Shown here piece by piece: positions 1 to 6,518 of a DNA stretch of 11,601 bases. Where the stretch lies: positions 1 to 11,601 of the forward strand of contig JBJHCR010000211.1 in NCBI GenBank assembly GCA_050486105.1, written 5' to 3'. This DNA comes from JAEXNA01 sp050486105 (GTDB taxonomy: Bacteria; Vulcanimicrobiota; Xenobia; Xenobiales; JADMJV01). The notes under the pieces were generated by a model. It ran no database searches. It worked only from the letters and a program-made list of their open reading frames with translations, and had not been told where the DNA came from. Both the position numbers and the translations under genes were made by a program. The stretch's first letter is position 1. Each line of letters opens with the position of its first letter.

Positions 1-18
1 GTCTAGGAGTTTGGAACC

Positions 19-858
19 TTGAGCCTTTTGACCGAAACCGAGATCGACGAGAATTACAAACTGCACCGCAGATTCGATCGCATTGGGCGATTGACTGGCG
101 ACGCCGGTATGGCCAAGCTTTTTGCCTCCCGGGTGGCGGTGATCGGGCTTGGTGGTGTGGGCAGTTTCGCCGCCGAGGCTCTGGTGCGCAGCGGCATCGG
201 TCGGGTGGACTTAGTCGACTTCGATTTGGTCTGCATCACCAACAGCAATCGGCAACTTCAGGCCATGAAGGGGACCATAGGTAAGGCCAAGGCTGAAATT
301 TTGGAAGAACGATTGGCTGCGGTGAATCCCAAGGCTCGGGTGGAAGCCCTACAGTTCTTCTACAACGACCGCACTTCCGAAAGAATCCTACAGCCCTCAG
401 ATCAGCCCCTGGATTTCGTGGTGGATGCCATCGACAATGTGACGGCAAAATGCCATCTGTTGGCCACTTGTAAGAAGCTCAGTATCCCTGTGGTCTGTTC
501 CACTGGCGCTTCCGGGCGTTGGGACCCCACTGCCGTTTCGGTGGAAGATCTGGGCAAGACCCGAGTCGATCCCCTGGCCCGGGATGTGCGGAAAATTTTG
601 AGGACCCAATATGGGTTCCCTGAAGCCAAGAAGAAGTTTGGTATTCCTGCGGTGGTCTCTAGTGAGGCCCCTGAACCTCCCAAAGAACTGACCTATGACA
701 ATGGTGAAGGATTCCGTTGTGTCTGCCCTGGAGGAAGCAACGGTATGCACTCCTGTGAGAAGCGCTCGGTAATTTATGGGACGGCTGGGTTTGTCACCGG
801 AACCTTTGGCTTAGTCTGTGCTTCAGTGGTGGTTCGCACTCTGGTTTCTGACGACTGA
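19..858 (+). CDS. tcdA: tRNA threonylcarbamoyladenosine dehydratase (TcdA/CsdL, ThiF/E1-like)
   Basis: This is a cytoplasmic E1-like adenylating enzyme. The family uses ATP to cyclise the t6A base at tRNA position 37 to ct6A. The 279-residue protein opens with the family's RFDRIGRL-type segment. It then has the Rossmann ATP-binding loop GLGGVGS (residues 43-49), the DLVDFD strand end (64-69) with NSNRQ (75-79), the DAIDN motif (136-140), a VSSEAPEPP loop (213-221), and a C-terminal CPGGSNGMHSCEKR segment with paired Cys followed by the GT-FVTG-FGL-AS block typical of TcdA. Length fits the family. The start is TTG at 19: AGGAG (5-9) lies nine bases upstream and an in-frame stop at 4 excludes any earlier start. 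A close relative in the ThiF/MoeB superfamily is the alternative, but the C-terminal block favours TcdA. It heads the operon and the next gene begins eight bases after its stop. Confidence 0.9.
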   Translation: MSLLTETEIDENYKLHRRFDRIGRLTGDAGMAKLFASRVAVIGLGGVGSFAAEALVRSGIGRVDLVDFDLVCITNSNRQLQAMKGTIGKAKAEILEERLAAVNPKARVEALQFFYNDRTSERILQPSDQPLDFVVDAIDNVTAKCHLLATCKKLSIPVVCSTGASGRWDPTAVSVEDLGKTRVDPLARDVRKILRTQYGFPEAKKKFGIPAVVSSEAPEPPKELTYDNGEGFRCVCPGGSNGMHSCEKRSVIYGTAGFVTGTFGLVCASVVVRTLVSDD

Positions 859-866
859 AGCCTGAA

Positions 867-1850
867 GTGCAGAACCCTCAACACCGGGCCGATTCGCTAC
901 TGGGGATTCATATTGGGCAACGCTCGGTCTACAGTGCTCATATTCACCCAGACGGCCGGCCGCTCAATCGAAGTACGCAGACTTATCGGGAAGACCAGGA
1001 TAAGGCCAAGGGTTTGACCGCGCTGGTTGAGGTCGAAGAGGCCCGAGCCCGAGAATCCGGCTCAATCCTCTCGGTGGTCTGCTTAGCCATGGACCTTCCC
1101 GACTGGCGAACCTATGGCAGTGATCTCTTCCGGGCCTGGAACTCGCGCTTTCCCTTTCCCACCCTCGTCGTTCCCAGTCGGGCTGCGGTCTTATTGGGAG
1201 CCTTTCCCCAGAGGGCTGCCTTCATCACCATTCTCGGAGCGGAATTGCGCTTTGTGGCCCTCGATGTCAGCCTCACCTTTCGGGACGTTCGCTGGCATGA
1301 AGGGGGTGGCCACTGGTGGCTCGAGGAATTTCATCGTCTGGGACCTCACAGTCAAAGACTACAACAGTCCCTGAGCAGCCTGGAAACCAAGGCCGTTGGA
1401 AAGAGACTTCAAGCTGTGCCCAAGATTTTGGAATTGGCCGACTACCCCGGTCCTGATCCGGTGCTGAAGGCTCGTCTCGACAAAATCGGATTGGCTTTAG
1501 CCGAGCGCTGCGCGGTGGTGGCTTCGCGCTTGCCCGGGGTGGTGCGATATTCCTTGGCCGGATACCTGTCCCAAAGTGTCTTGGGACAGCGTTTGCGTCG
1601 AGAACTGGAAAAGCTTCCCGGAAGCCCGGTGTTTCACTCTCCTCATTTCCCTCCAGAAGTTGGCGCTGCGGCCTTGGCCTGGTCTTTTTGGAGCGAAAAC
1701 CGAGAGCGCAAAATGCTGGATCGCCCGGATCTCTTTCTCGAATTAACCCAGAAGAACGTGGGCAAATGGGGTCCACCAAAAACTTTGGTTCGTCGGCTGT
1801 ATCGAGCACCGCGCCTTTTTCCAAATTACCGAAAGCCCGAGGAACTTTAG
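867..1850 (+). CDS. Degenerate BadF/GlcNAc-kinase-like ASKHA-fold protein
   Basis: This 327-residue protein has no assignable activity. Its outline follows the BadF/BadG/BcrA/N-acetylglucosamine kinase branch of the ASKHA ATPases. A phosphate-1-like loop, GIHIGQRS (13-20), stands where GIDGGGT-type sequence is usual. VVPSRAAVLLGAF (101-113) matches the family's V-ND-AAL-GA stretch but with Ser for the Asp. GAELRFVALD (124-133) replaces the GTGS phosphate-2 loop. HEGGGHWWLEEF (144-155) resembles the GDEGSGYWIG signature with the Asp lost. A C-terminal VVRYSLAGYLSQS (225-237) and PPEVGAAALAW (262-272) match the adenosine region and its end. The fold is therefore probable, but nearly all acidic and phosphate-binding positions are replaced, which suggests a non-catalytic or re-purposed member. 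The start is GTG, eight bases after tcdA. The methyltransferase gene follows five bases after the stop. Family assignment is moderate and function is unknown. Confidence 0.6.
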   Translation: MQNPQHRADSLLGIHIGQRSVYSAHIHPDGRPLNRSTQTYREDQDKAKGLTALVEVEEARARESGSILSVVCLAMDLPDWRTYGSDLFRAWNSRFPFPTLVVPSRAAVLLGAFPQRAAFITILGAELRFVALDVSLTFRDVRWHEGGGHWWLEEFHRLGPHSQRLQQSLSSLETKAVGKRLQAVPKILELADYPGPDPVLKARLDKIGLALAERCAVVASRLPGVVRYSLAGYLSQSVLGQRLRRELEKLPGSPVFHSPHFPPEVGAAALAWSFWSENRERKMLDRPDLFLELTQKNVGKWGPPKTLVRRLYRAPRLFPNYRKPEEL

Positions 1851-1855
1851 AGACG

Positions 1856-2581
1856 GTGGTGGCCAGAAAAAGATCGGGTTTGCGTCGAGAACAGAAGCCA
1901 TGGCTCGGCCTCATCGGCGAACTGGCCTGGGGAACATCTCTTTCAGTCTACGAGCTGTTCTTGCTGGGTGACCGCTCGTGGTGGTGGCGACTTCATTTGG
2001 GCTTGTGGTGGGCCTACCGGGACTGGAATCCAGATAAGGTCCTGGACGCTCTTCCGCCTGACAGGAAGCTCGAAACCCTGGCCTACGGAGAGACCCCGTC
2101 CTCAACGGTTCGTCGAGCTCTGGAGATGTGTCGCGACCATTTCCCCAACAGCTTTTCCATCGTCGACTATGGAGCCGGGCGAGGCATGGTGGCGCTCACC
2201 GCTGCAGCTCTTGGTTGGGACGCTTTGGCCATCGAGTACTTAGAGGAATTCCTACGCCGCTCCCAACCTCTCAGTCAGAAGCTCGGCTGGTCGGTGGAAT
2301 GGGTCCACGGGAACTTTTTGGAGCTGCCCATCCCCGACGCGGACATCCACCACCTGGCGGCTACCGCCTTCCCCGAGCACGTCCGCGAAACCATGACCGA
2401 GAAGTTTGCCGAACAGGGACATCCCGAACAAGGCCTACTCTTGCAAGACTGGATCATCGACGACGAACGTTTCGAGATTCTTTGCAGCCTTCGTTTGCCG
2501 GTCACCTGGGGCAGTTCGGTTTTCACCTTGCATCGCCTGAAGCCCAGCATTTCCGACCCCCCCGGAGAGGAGCTTCTTTAA
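1856..2581 (+). CDS. Class I SAM-dependent methyltransferase, DOT1-like features
   Basis: This is a predicted cytoplasmic methyltransferase of unknown substrate, 241 residues from the proposed start. The N-terminal third is tryptophan-rich (residues 16-57), followed by YGETPSSTV (78-86), which resembles the YxPTP segment ahead of the SAM domain in small DOT1-like bacterial enzymes. Motif I is VDYGAGRG (103-110), with the acidic ribose-binding residue likely E127 in AIEYLEE. HGNFLELPIPDADI (151-164) fits motif II/III, and TAFPEHVRETMTEKFAE then resembles the DOT1-family segment after ADVVF. The frame is open further upstream inside the ASKHA gene, so a longer protein (from 1688) is possible. 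GTG at 1856 is preferred because it follows the upstream stop by five bases, with GAGGA at 1839-1843. The gene sits between the ASKHA gene and the Nudix gene in the same operon. SAM fold is confident; the DOT1-like label is inference. Confidence 0.72.
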   Translation: MVARKRSGLRREQKPWLGLIGELAWGTSLSVYELFLLGDRSWWWRLHLGLWWAYRDWNPDKVLDALPPDRKLETLAYGETPSSTVRRALEMCRDHFPNSFSIVDYGAGRGMVALTAAALGWDALAIEYLEEFLRRSQPLSQKLGWSVEWVHGNFLELPIPDADIHHLAATAFPEHVRETMTEKFAEQGHPEQGLLLQDWIIDDERFEILCSLRLPVTWGSSVFTLHRLKPSISDPPGEELL

Positions 2582-2584
2582 AGC

Positions 2585-3259
2585 GTGCAGTACCCAAGAC
2601 CTGTGGACGTGGAAGTTCAAGAGGTTCGGCCCGGCGATAGTATTCTAACTCTTCCAGCCTTGGAAGCTTTGACCTCGTGTTGCCCCGGCTCAACTGAGGC
2701 AAGCGGGAACAATCGCCTGCAGCTCAGAGACGGGGTTCCTGCCGCCGTCTTGGCCACCATCTTGGTGCCCCACTGGGAGGCAACTTGTCAAGAGGCCAGT
2801 TTGCTGCTTCTGAAGCGATCGAGAAGTTTGCGGAAACATCCGGGACAGATCGGATTCCCGGGGGGACGAAAAGAAGATAGCGATGCCACCCTTCTTTGTG
2901 CTGCCTATCGGGAAGCGGCTGAGGAAGTGGGTTTACAGCCCGAACGAGCCAGGGTGATCGGGCCTCTAACCCCCGGAGAGACCCCTTCAGGGTTTGTCTT
3001 GCACCCCTTTTTGGCTATCACCGATCAGCAGCATTTTGTGGCTCAAGAGGAAGAGGTGGAAGAGATTTATCGCATCCCGGTCCCAGAGTTGCTCCGTTGC
3101 CCGGTCCGCTATAAGAGGGCTGATTGGCAGGGGCAAGAGTACTCTGTGGTCTATTTTGATTTGGACGAGATCTGTGTCTGGGGGGTCACCGGATACATCC
3201 TCGAAGAGGTCCTTCGGACCTACTTTTGTTGGTGCCCTCCAGATGATGCCCTCCTTTAG
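2585..3259 (+). CDS. Nudix hydrolase, NudL-type CoA pyrophosphatase
   Basis: A 224-residue Nudix hydrolase, likely cleaving the pyrophosphate bond of CoA or acyl-CoA to 4'-phosphopantetheine and 3',5'-ADP. The UPF0035 signature of the CoA subgroup is clear: LLLKRSRSLRKHPGQIGFPG at residues 74-93. The Nudix helix follows directly with REAAEEVGL (109-117), carrying the metal-binding Glu residues. The spacing from the second G of FPGG to RE is 15 residues, as in E. coli NudL and one longer than the classical box. LTPGETPSGFVLHPFLAI and the C-terminal CVWGVTGYILEEVL also match NudL-type proteins. An N-terminal extension of about 50 residues is unassigned. The GTG start lies three bases after the methyltransferase stop, with GGAGAGGAG upstream. 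The 3' end overlaps cofD by 17 bases. Substrate is inferred from family only; another (d)NDP or coenzyme derivative is possible. Confidence 0.85.
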   Translation: MQYPRPVDVEVQEVRPGDSILTLPALEALTSCCPGSTEASGNNRLQLRDGVPAAVLATILVPHWEATCQEASLLLLKRSRSLRKHPGQIGFPGGRKEDSDATLLCAAYREAAEEVGLQPERARVIGPLTPGETPSGFVLHPFLAITDQQHFVAQEEEVEEIYRIPVPELLRCPVRYKRADWQGQEYSVVYFDLDEICVWGVTGYILEEVLRTYFCWCPPDDALL

Positions 3260-4190
3260 GCAGCAACGCATCACCATGCTTTGCGGGGGGGTCGGAGGGG
3301 CTCGGGCTGCCTTGGCTTTGTATGAGAATCACGCCCCAGAGAACCTTGTCTTCGTGGTCAACACCGGAGACGACTTCACTCACTTAGGCCTCGAAATCTG
3401 GCCGGATTGGGACACGGTGGTCTATCACTTGGCCAATCTCTGCCATCCCCTTCGGGGCTGGGGGCGAGTTCAAGAAACCAAAGAGGTCATGACTGAGTTT
3501 TCCAACTTGGGTGGAGACTCGTGGTTTGAATTGAGCGACCAAGATTTGGCTTTACAATTGCTGCGAACCGGGGCTTTAGCGGACGGCGCCTCACCCTCGG
3601 AGGTGGAAGAGCAGCTGTGTTCGAGCTTGGGGTTGAGGTCTCCGGTTCACCGCTGTAGCCTGAACGGTCTGAAGACCGAACTTAAGCTCACTACGGGGGA
3701 AGTCGTGGCCTTTCAAGATTGGTTTGTCCGACAGCAGGCCAAGCCAGAGGTTGCCGAGGTCCTCTACTCGGGTTCGAAGACAGCGCAATTGAACCCCTGG
3801 GCTCTGGCGGCTTTGAAAGACTGCGACCTGCTGCTGCTGGCTCCGTCGAACCCCTACCTGTCCCTTTTCCCCATGCTGGCCTGCCCTGCTTTATCCCAGG
3901 CAGTCAAGAGTCGCAAAGAAAGTGTCTGGGCGGTGAGTCCTTTGATCGAAGGCAAGGCGGTGAAGGGTCCTTTGGACCGTTTGTTGGCGAGTTTGAGTTC
4001 CAAGCAGGGTCAAGAAGCCATCGCTTGGCTGCTGCAAGAGTGGGCTCAGCGGTTGCTGCTCCCCCGCTCTGAGGTTACTGAGGTCCCGGGGAGCCCGATG
4101 AACTTAAGCCCCTGCCGCACCCGACTGACTTCCTCTGAAGACAGAGGCGAGTTTTACCAAGACCTCACCGAACTGTGGGAGGGGCGATGA
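3243..4190 (+). CDS. cofD: 2-phospho-L-lactate transferase CofD/FbiA (F420 biosynthesis)
   Basis: CofD transfers the phospho-lactyl (or, in many bacteria, phosphoenolpyruvyl) group from a GDP-activated donor to 7,8-didemethyl-8-hydroxy-5-deazariboflavin (Fo), forming F420-0 or its dehydro form. The 315-residue protein shows LCGGVGGAR (13-21), the metal/substrate motif NTGDDF (40-45), GLEIWPDWDTVVYHLA (49-64), the WF-LSDQDLALQLLRTGAL segment, an FQDWFV segment, LLAPSNPYLSLFPML, and SPLIEGKAVKGP. These are the family's conserved blocks in order, and length is normal (about 310). ATG at 3243 or 3246 is chosen inside the Nudix 3' end; ATG at 3276 is less likely, although it still precedes the GGVGG motif. 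The reading frame stays open further upstream within the Nudix gene, but that portion is only an overlap. Sequence alone does not settle whether the donor is phospholactate, PEP or 3-phosphoglycerate. Confidence 0.93.
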   Translation: MMPSFRQQRITMLCGGVGGARAALALYENHAPENLVFVVNTGDDFTHLGLEIWPDWDTVVYHLANLCHPLRGWGRVQETKEVMTEFSNLGGDSWFELSDQDLALQLLRTGALADGASPSEVEEQLCSSLGLRSPVHRCSLNGLKTELKLTTGEVVAFQDWFVRQQAKPEVAEVLYSGSKTAQLNPWALAALKDCDLLLLAPSNPYLSLFPMLACPALSQAVKSRKESVWAVSPLIEGKAVKGPLDRLLASLSSKQGQEAIAWLLQEWAQRLLLPRSEVTEVPGSPMNLSPCRTRLTSSEDRGEFYQDLTELWEGR

Positions 4191-4771
4191 GCAGCGACTG
4201 CTGGGTCTTGGTCCCTTTCAAAGGCCTAGAAGGGGCTAAATCACGCTGGACCCTGACCGAGAGCCAACGGAAAAGCCTGGCTCTCGAGCTTTTGGATCAC
4301 TGCTTGTCCAAGATTTCCCAGGTGGTCTCCAAATCGGCAACGGTCTTGGTTACTCCGGACTCCGAAACCGCCAAGAAGTTCTCTCAAGTGCGCCACCTTG
4401 CCGTGCCGGGACAAGGCCTCAACTCCGATTTGGAACTGGCTAGAACCGCCCTGGGCGGGCTGGGAAGAGAGAGTTCTTTGCTGGTGATTCTGCCGGATCT
4501 CCCAGAGTTATTGGCCGGTGAGGTCCAGAGATTAGTTTCTTTGAGCCAACAAGTCGAAGTGGTGCTCTGCCCGGATCAACAGCAACGCGGAACAAACGCC
4601 TTGGCGCTCTCCCCTCCCCTCTGTCTGGATTTTGACTTCGAAGGCCCGTCCTTTGGGCGCTTTGTGAAGCAAACCCAAGGGCGGAACTTGTCTTGGGAAA
4701 CCTTGACCCTTCCGGGTTTGGCCTTCGACTGTGACAGTCCCAGCGATCTTCGGCGAGTGCTGGCCCCATGA
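4187..4771 (+). CDS. cofC: Phospholactate/PEP guanylyltransferase CofC/FbiD
   Basis: This small nucleotidyltransferase couples GTP to 2-phospholactate (CofC) or phosphoenolpyruvate (FbiD), giving the GDP-activated donor used by CofD. Over 194 residues it shows VPFKGLEGAKSRW (9-21), the family's IPVKxLxxAKSRL nucleotide-binding segment; GQGLNSDLELA (75-85); LPDLPELLAGEV (102-113) with metal-binding Asp; DQQQRGTNALALSP (130-143), the D-x-GTNAL motif; FEGPSFGRF (151-159), related to the family's YGPGSFxxH; and LAFDCDSPSDLRRVL (178-192). The usual His after the GPGSF motif appears to be missing. The ATG lies in an ATGA overlap with the cofD stop, with GGGAGGGG a few bases upstream. A GTG twelve bases earlier is also in frame but has no better support. 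Fixed order cofD-cofC-cofE supports the assignment. Confidence 0.9.
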   Translation: MSSDCWVLVPFKGLEGAKSRWTLTESQRKSLALELLDHCLSKISQVVSKSATVLVTPDSETAKKFSQVRHLAVPGQGLNSDLELARTALGGLGRESSLLVILPDLPELLAGEVQRLVSLSQQVEVVLCPDQQQRGTNALALSPPLCLDFDFEGPSFGRFVKQTQGRNLSWETLTLPGLAFDCDSPSDLRRVLAP

Positions 4772-5508
4772 AGGTGGAGATTTGGCCCCTGGAGGGCCTG
4801 CCGGAGATCCGTCCAGGCGATGATCTGGGAGAAATCCTTTTTCCCCTATTGGGCGAACTCAAGCTTGGGGACATCCTGGTGCTGGCTCAGAAAGTGGTCT
4901 CTAAATCCGAGGGTCGCTTGGTGGCCCTCGACAGTGTGAGGCCAGGTCCGGAAGCCTTAGATATCGCCGAGCGTTGGCAGAAAGACCCTAGATTGGTGGA
5001 GTTGGTCCTTCAGGAGAGCAAGGAACTTTTGAGACAAGAACGAGGGGTGCTGATCAGCCGCACTCACCGGGGCTATGTGTGTGCCAACGCCGGCATCGAT
5101 CTCTCCAATGTGGATGGGGGGAAAACCGCTTGTTTGCTTCCCAAGGATTGTGACGCCTCGGCTCGCACCCTCCACCAAAGATTGTCCGCGGCCTTAGGGT
5201 TTGCTCTACCGGTCCTGATCTCCGATAGTTTTGGCCGACCCTGGCGCCTGGGCATCACCAACGTAGCCCTGGGCTCGGCCGGTCTGGAAACCTTGGTTGA
5301 CTTGAGAGGTCAATGCGACAGCCACGGATTGACCATGCAAGCCACCGTTCTGGCGGTGGCCGACTCCCTGGCCGCCGCCACCGACCTGGTGGTGGGAAAA
5401 TCCGATGGCAGCGGAGCGGTCATCATCCGCGGCTACCCCTATCGGGCTGACAACCAAGCTGATGTTCAAAAGACTCTAAGGCCTTGGAATGCGACGTTTT
5501 TTAGGTGA
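4768..5508 (+). CDS. cofE: F420-0:gamma-glutamyl ligase CofE
   Basis: CofE uses GTP to add one or more gamma-linked L-glutamates to F420-0, completing the coenzyme. The 246-residue protein matches the single-domain archaeal-type enzyme: DILVLAQKVVSKSEGR (35-50), the HRGYVCANAGIDLSNV segment (100-115), ISDSFGRPWRLGITNVALG (151-169), and a C-terminal DLVVGKSDGSGAVIIRGY (206-223). It lacks the C-terminal nitroreductase-like FMN domain that actinobacterial FbiB carries to reduce dehydro-F420-0. If the cell's CofD uses PEP, that reductase must therefore be encoded elsewhere. ATG overlaps the cofC stop as ATGA, indicating translational coupling. It is the last gene of the operon, and its stop faces the 3' end of the convergent minus-strand gene 85 bases away. 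Confidence 0.94.
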   Translation: MKVEIWPLEGLPEIRPGDDLGEILFPLLGELKLGDILVLAQKVVSKSEGRLVALDSVRPGPEALDIAERWQKDPRLVELVLQESKELLRQERGVLISRTHRGYVCANAGIDLSNVDGGKTACLLPKDCDASARTLHQRLSAALGFALPVLISDSFGRPWRLGITNVALGSAGLETLVDLRGQCDSHGLTMQATVLAVADSLAAATDLVVGKSDGSGAVIIRGYPYRADNQADVQKTLRPWNATFFR

Positions 5509-5521
5509 GTGGGATGCGAGT

Positions 5522-5552
5522 CTTGAGGTGCTCTGATTAGTGCTCTGTCAAG
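5522..5552. repeat. Short direct repeat framed by inverted CTTGA/TCAAG
   Basis: In the 84-base gap between the convergent gene ends, GTGCTCTG occurs twice (5528-5535 and 5540-5547), separated by ATTA. The pair is framed by CTTGA (5522-5526) and its reverse complement TCAAG (5548-5552). The stem would be weak and there is no following T-run, so this is not a convincing intrinsic terminator. No other terminator is visible between these convergent genes. The repeats could be an accidental duplication or a small protein-binding site; the observed sequence does not decide. Confidence 0.35.
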
Positions 5553-5592
5553 CTTAAGTTTGCGGGCTGCGGTGGAAGGGGCGGGAGTGAGT

Positions 5593-5877
5593 CTAAGAGG
5601 CTTTCTTGGCCAGCTTTCTCAGCGCCCCCTCGTCGGATTCTAGGTAAATGTCGGGCATCTTTTCGACCATCCTCCGGACGAAAACCTCTAGAAACTTTCT
5701 CTTTCCAAAGGCCAGAGCATAAGTCGCTTCGTGGCCGTCTAGATGCTTGGCTATAAGGTCGCACTCACCAATCTCTGCGGGAACCGACAGGTCGATCTCC
5801 TTTGAGATAAAGACTTCGTCCGGCCGGATCACAGCTATCCAGTGCTCATCCGTTTCAACCCAGCGATAAACTTTCAC
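5593..5877 (-). CDS. Small protein of unknown function, possible partner of the zincin-like gene
   Basis: A 94-residue protein of no family I recognise. It has an N-terminal part with predicted strand character (KVYRWVETDEHWIAVI, then PDEVFISKEIDLSVP), a central ECDLIAKHLDGHEATYALAFG stretch, and a charged, probably helical C-terminal half ending in RKLAKKAS. There is no signal peptide, membrane segment or DNA-binding motif by eye. The start is GTG (minus strand, 5877-5875) in a GTGA overlap with the stop of the upstream zincin-like gene, and GGGAG lies eight bases before it, so translation is coupled. A small gene tied this way to a possible peptidase effector could be an immunity or regulatory partner, but that rests on position alone. 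Confidence 0.65.
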   Translation of the reverse strand: MKVYRWVETDEHWIAVIRPDEVFISKEIDLSVPAEIGECDLIAKHLDGHEATYALAFGKRKFLEVFVRRMVEKMPDIYLESDEGALRKLAKKAS

Positions 5878-6518
5878 AGTACAGACTCCCAGTAAGCATT
5901 ATTTAACCAATGCTCTTCCATAAGAGAATACATTTCGGGAACAAGGTCGCGCAACAATTCCGGCTCTGAAAGATAGAAACGAGCAGCCTGAGCTAGCCAT
6001 TCTCTGGGATTCGTCTTTCCGTAATCTGAAAGAACCTCTGCCTTACTGAGTGCTGAAATCTTCTGAGATAGTCGCGATAAGCTTTTCTTCACGAAGGCCC
6101 CCTCGGACAAGTTTCGACCATGACCGTTTGAGCCAAGAAGATGATCTACTAGATGGAGAAACTCCTCTTCGATCACTCCGTTATCCGCTTTTATGGCTTT
6201 TGCGGTTATCAGAACTTGTCCGGTCCTTCGGTGATATGATCCGCGCAACTCTTTCTGCATCGCCCCTCTTGTCACAATGATCTGGTGAGTCACCGTGATG
6301 ACTCCGTGCTCAGATTCTTCAACCAACTCCAGGAGCTTTGGAGGGAATCTGGCAATCGAATTCTCCAGGACGGATTCAAGATTCTTGATTTTGCCACCAA
6401 AACTTGAGCGGACCTCTGGCTCTGAGTACTTTAGTGCCGTGGGCTCAATATTGATTTTCCGCTCCTCAAGTAGCCTGCGAATTACCGGGATCGATTTTGG
6501 GTCAGGCTGTCTATTCAC
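5874..6518 (-). CDS. ATLF-like zincin metallopeptidase-fold protein with altered zinc motif
   Basis: This 214-residue protein of unknown function resembles the anthrax toxin lethal factor-like (ATLF) peptidase domain. A strand region ITVTHQIIVTRG (74-85) leads to LRGSYHRRTGQVLITAKA (91-108), like the aGxYd-x-I-ia stretch before the active helix. The helix reads VIEEEFLHLVDHLL (115-128), where the family expects HExxHxxD. Here E118 stands for the first His, E119 is the catalytic-type Glu, and H122 and D125 are retained. NPREWLAQAARFYLSEPELL (170-189) matches the family's EFFAEAFR segment, with E173 as the likely third ligand, and a PEMYSLM tail follows. If this alignment is right, one zinc ligand is changed and activity is doubtful or altered. 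The GTG start overlaps the stop of the phage head-protein remnant; the 94-residue gene follows with a second GTGA overlap. No secretion signal is seen. The fold is inferred from motifs, not computed. Confidence 0.6.
   Translation of the reverse strand: MNRQPDPKSIPVIRRLLEERKINIEPTALKYSEPEVRSSFGGKIKNLESVLENSIARFPPKLLELVEESEHGVITVTHQIIVTRGAMQKELRGSYHRRTGQVLITAKAIKADNGVIEEEFLHLVDHLLGSNGHGRNLSEGAFVKKSLSRLSQKISALSKAEVLSDYGKTNPREWLAQAARFYLSEPELLRDLVPEMYSLMEEHWLNNAYWESVL

Noticed and set aside
1688..1855. Longer N-terminus for the methyltransferase reading into the ASKHA gene
   Set aside because: This part overlaps the ASKHA coding frame, is low-complexity in character (Ser/Arg/Gly/Pro-rich) and has no domain match; starting at 1856 gives normal operon spacing.
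2994..3242. Extended N-terminus of CofD within the Nudix gene
   Set aside because: CofD family proteins begin just before the GGVGGAR motif; the upstream stretch is the shadow of the Nudix frame.
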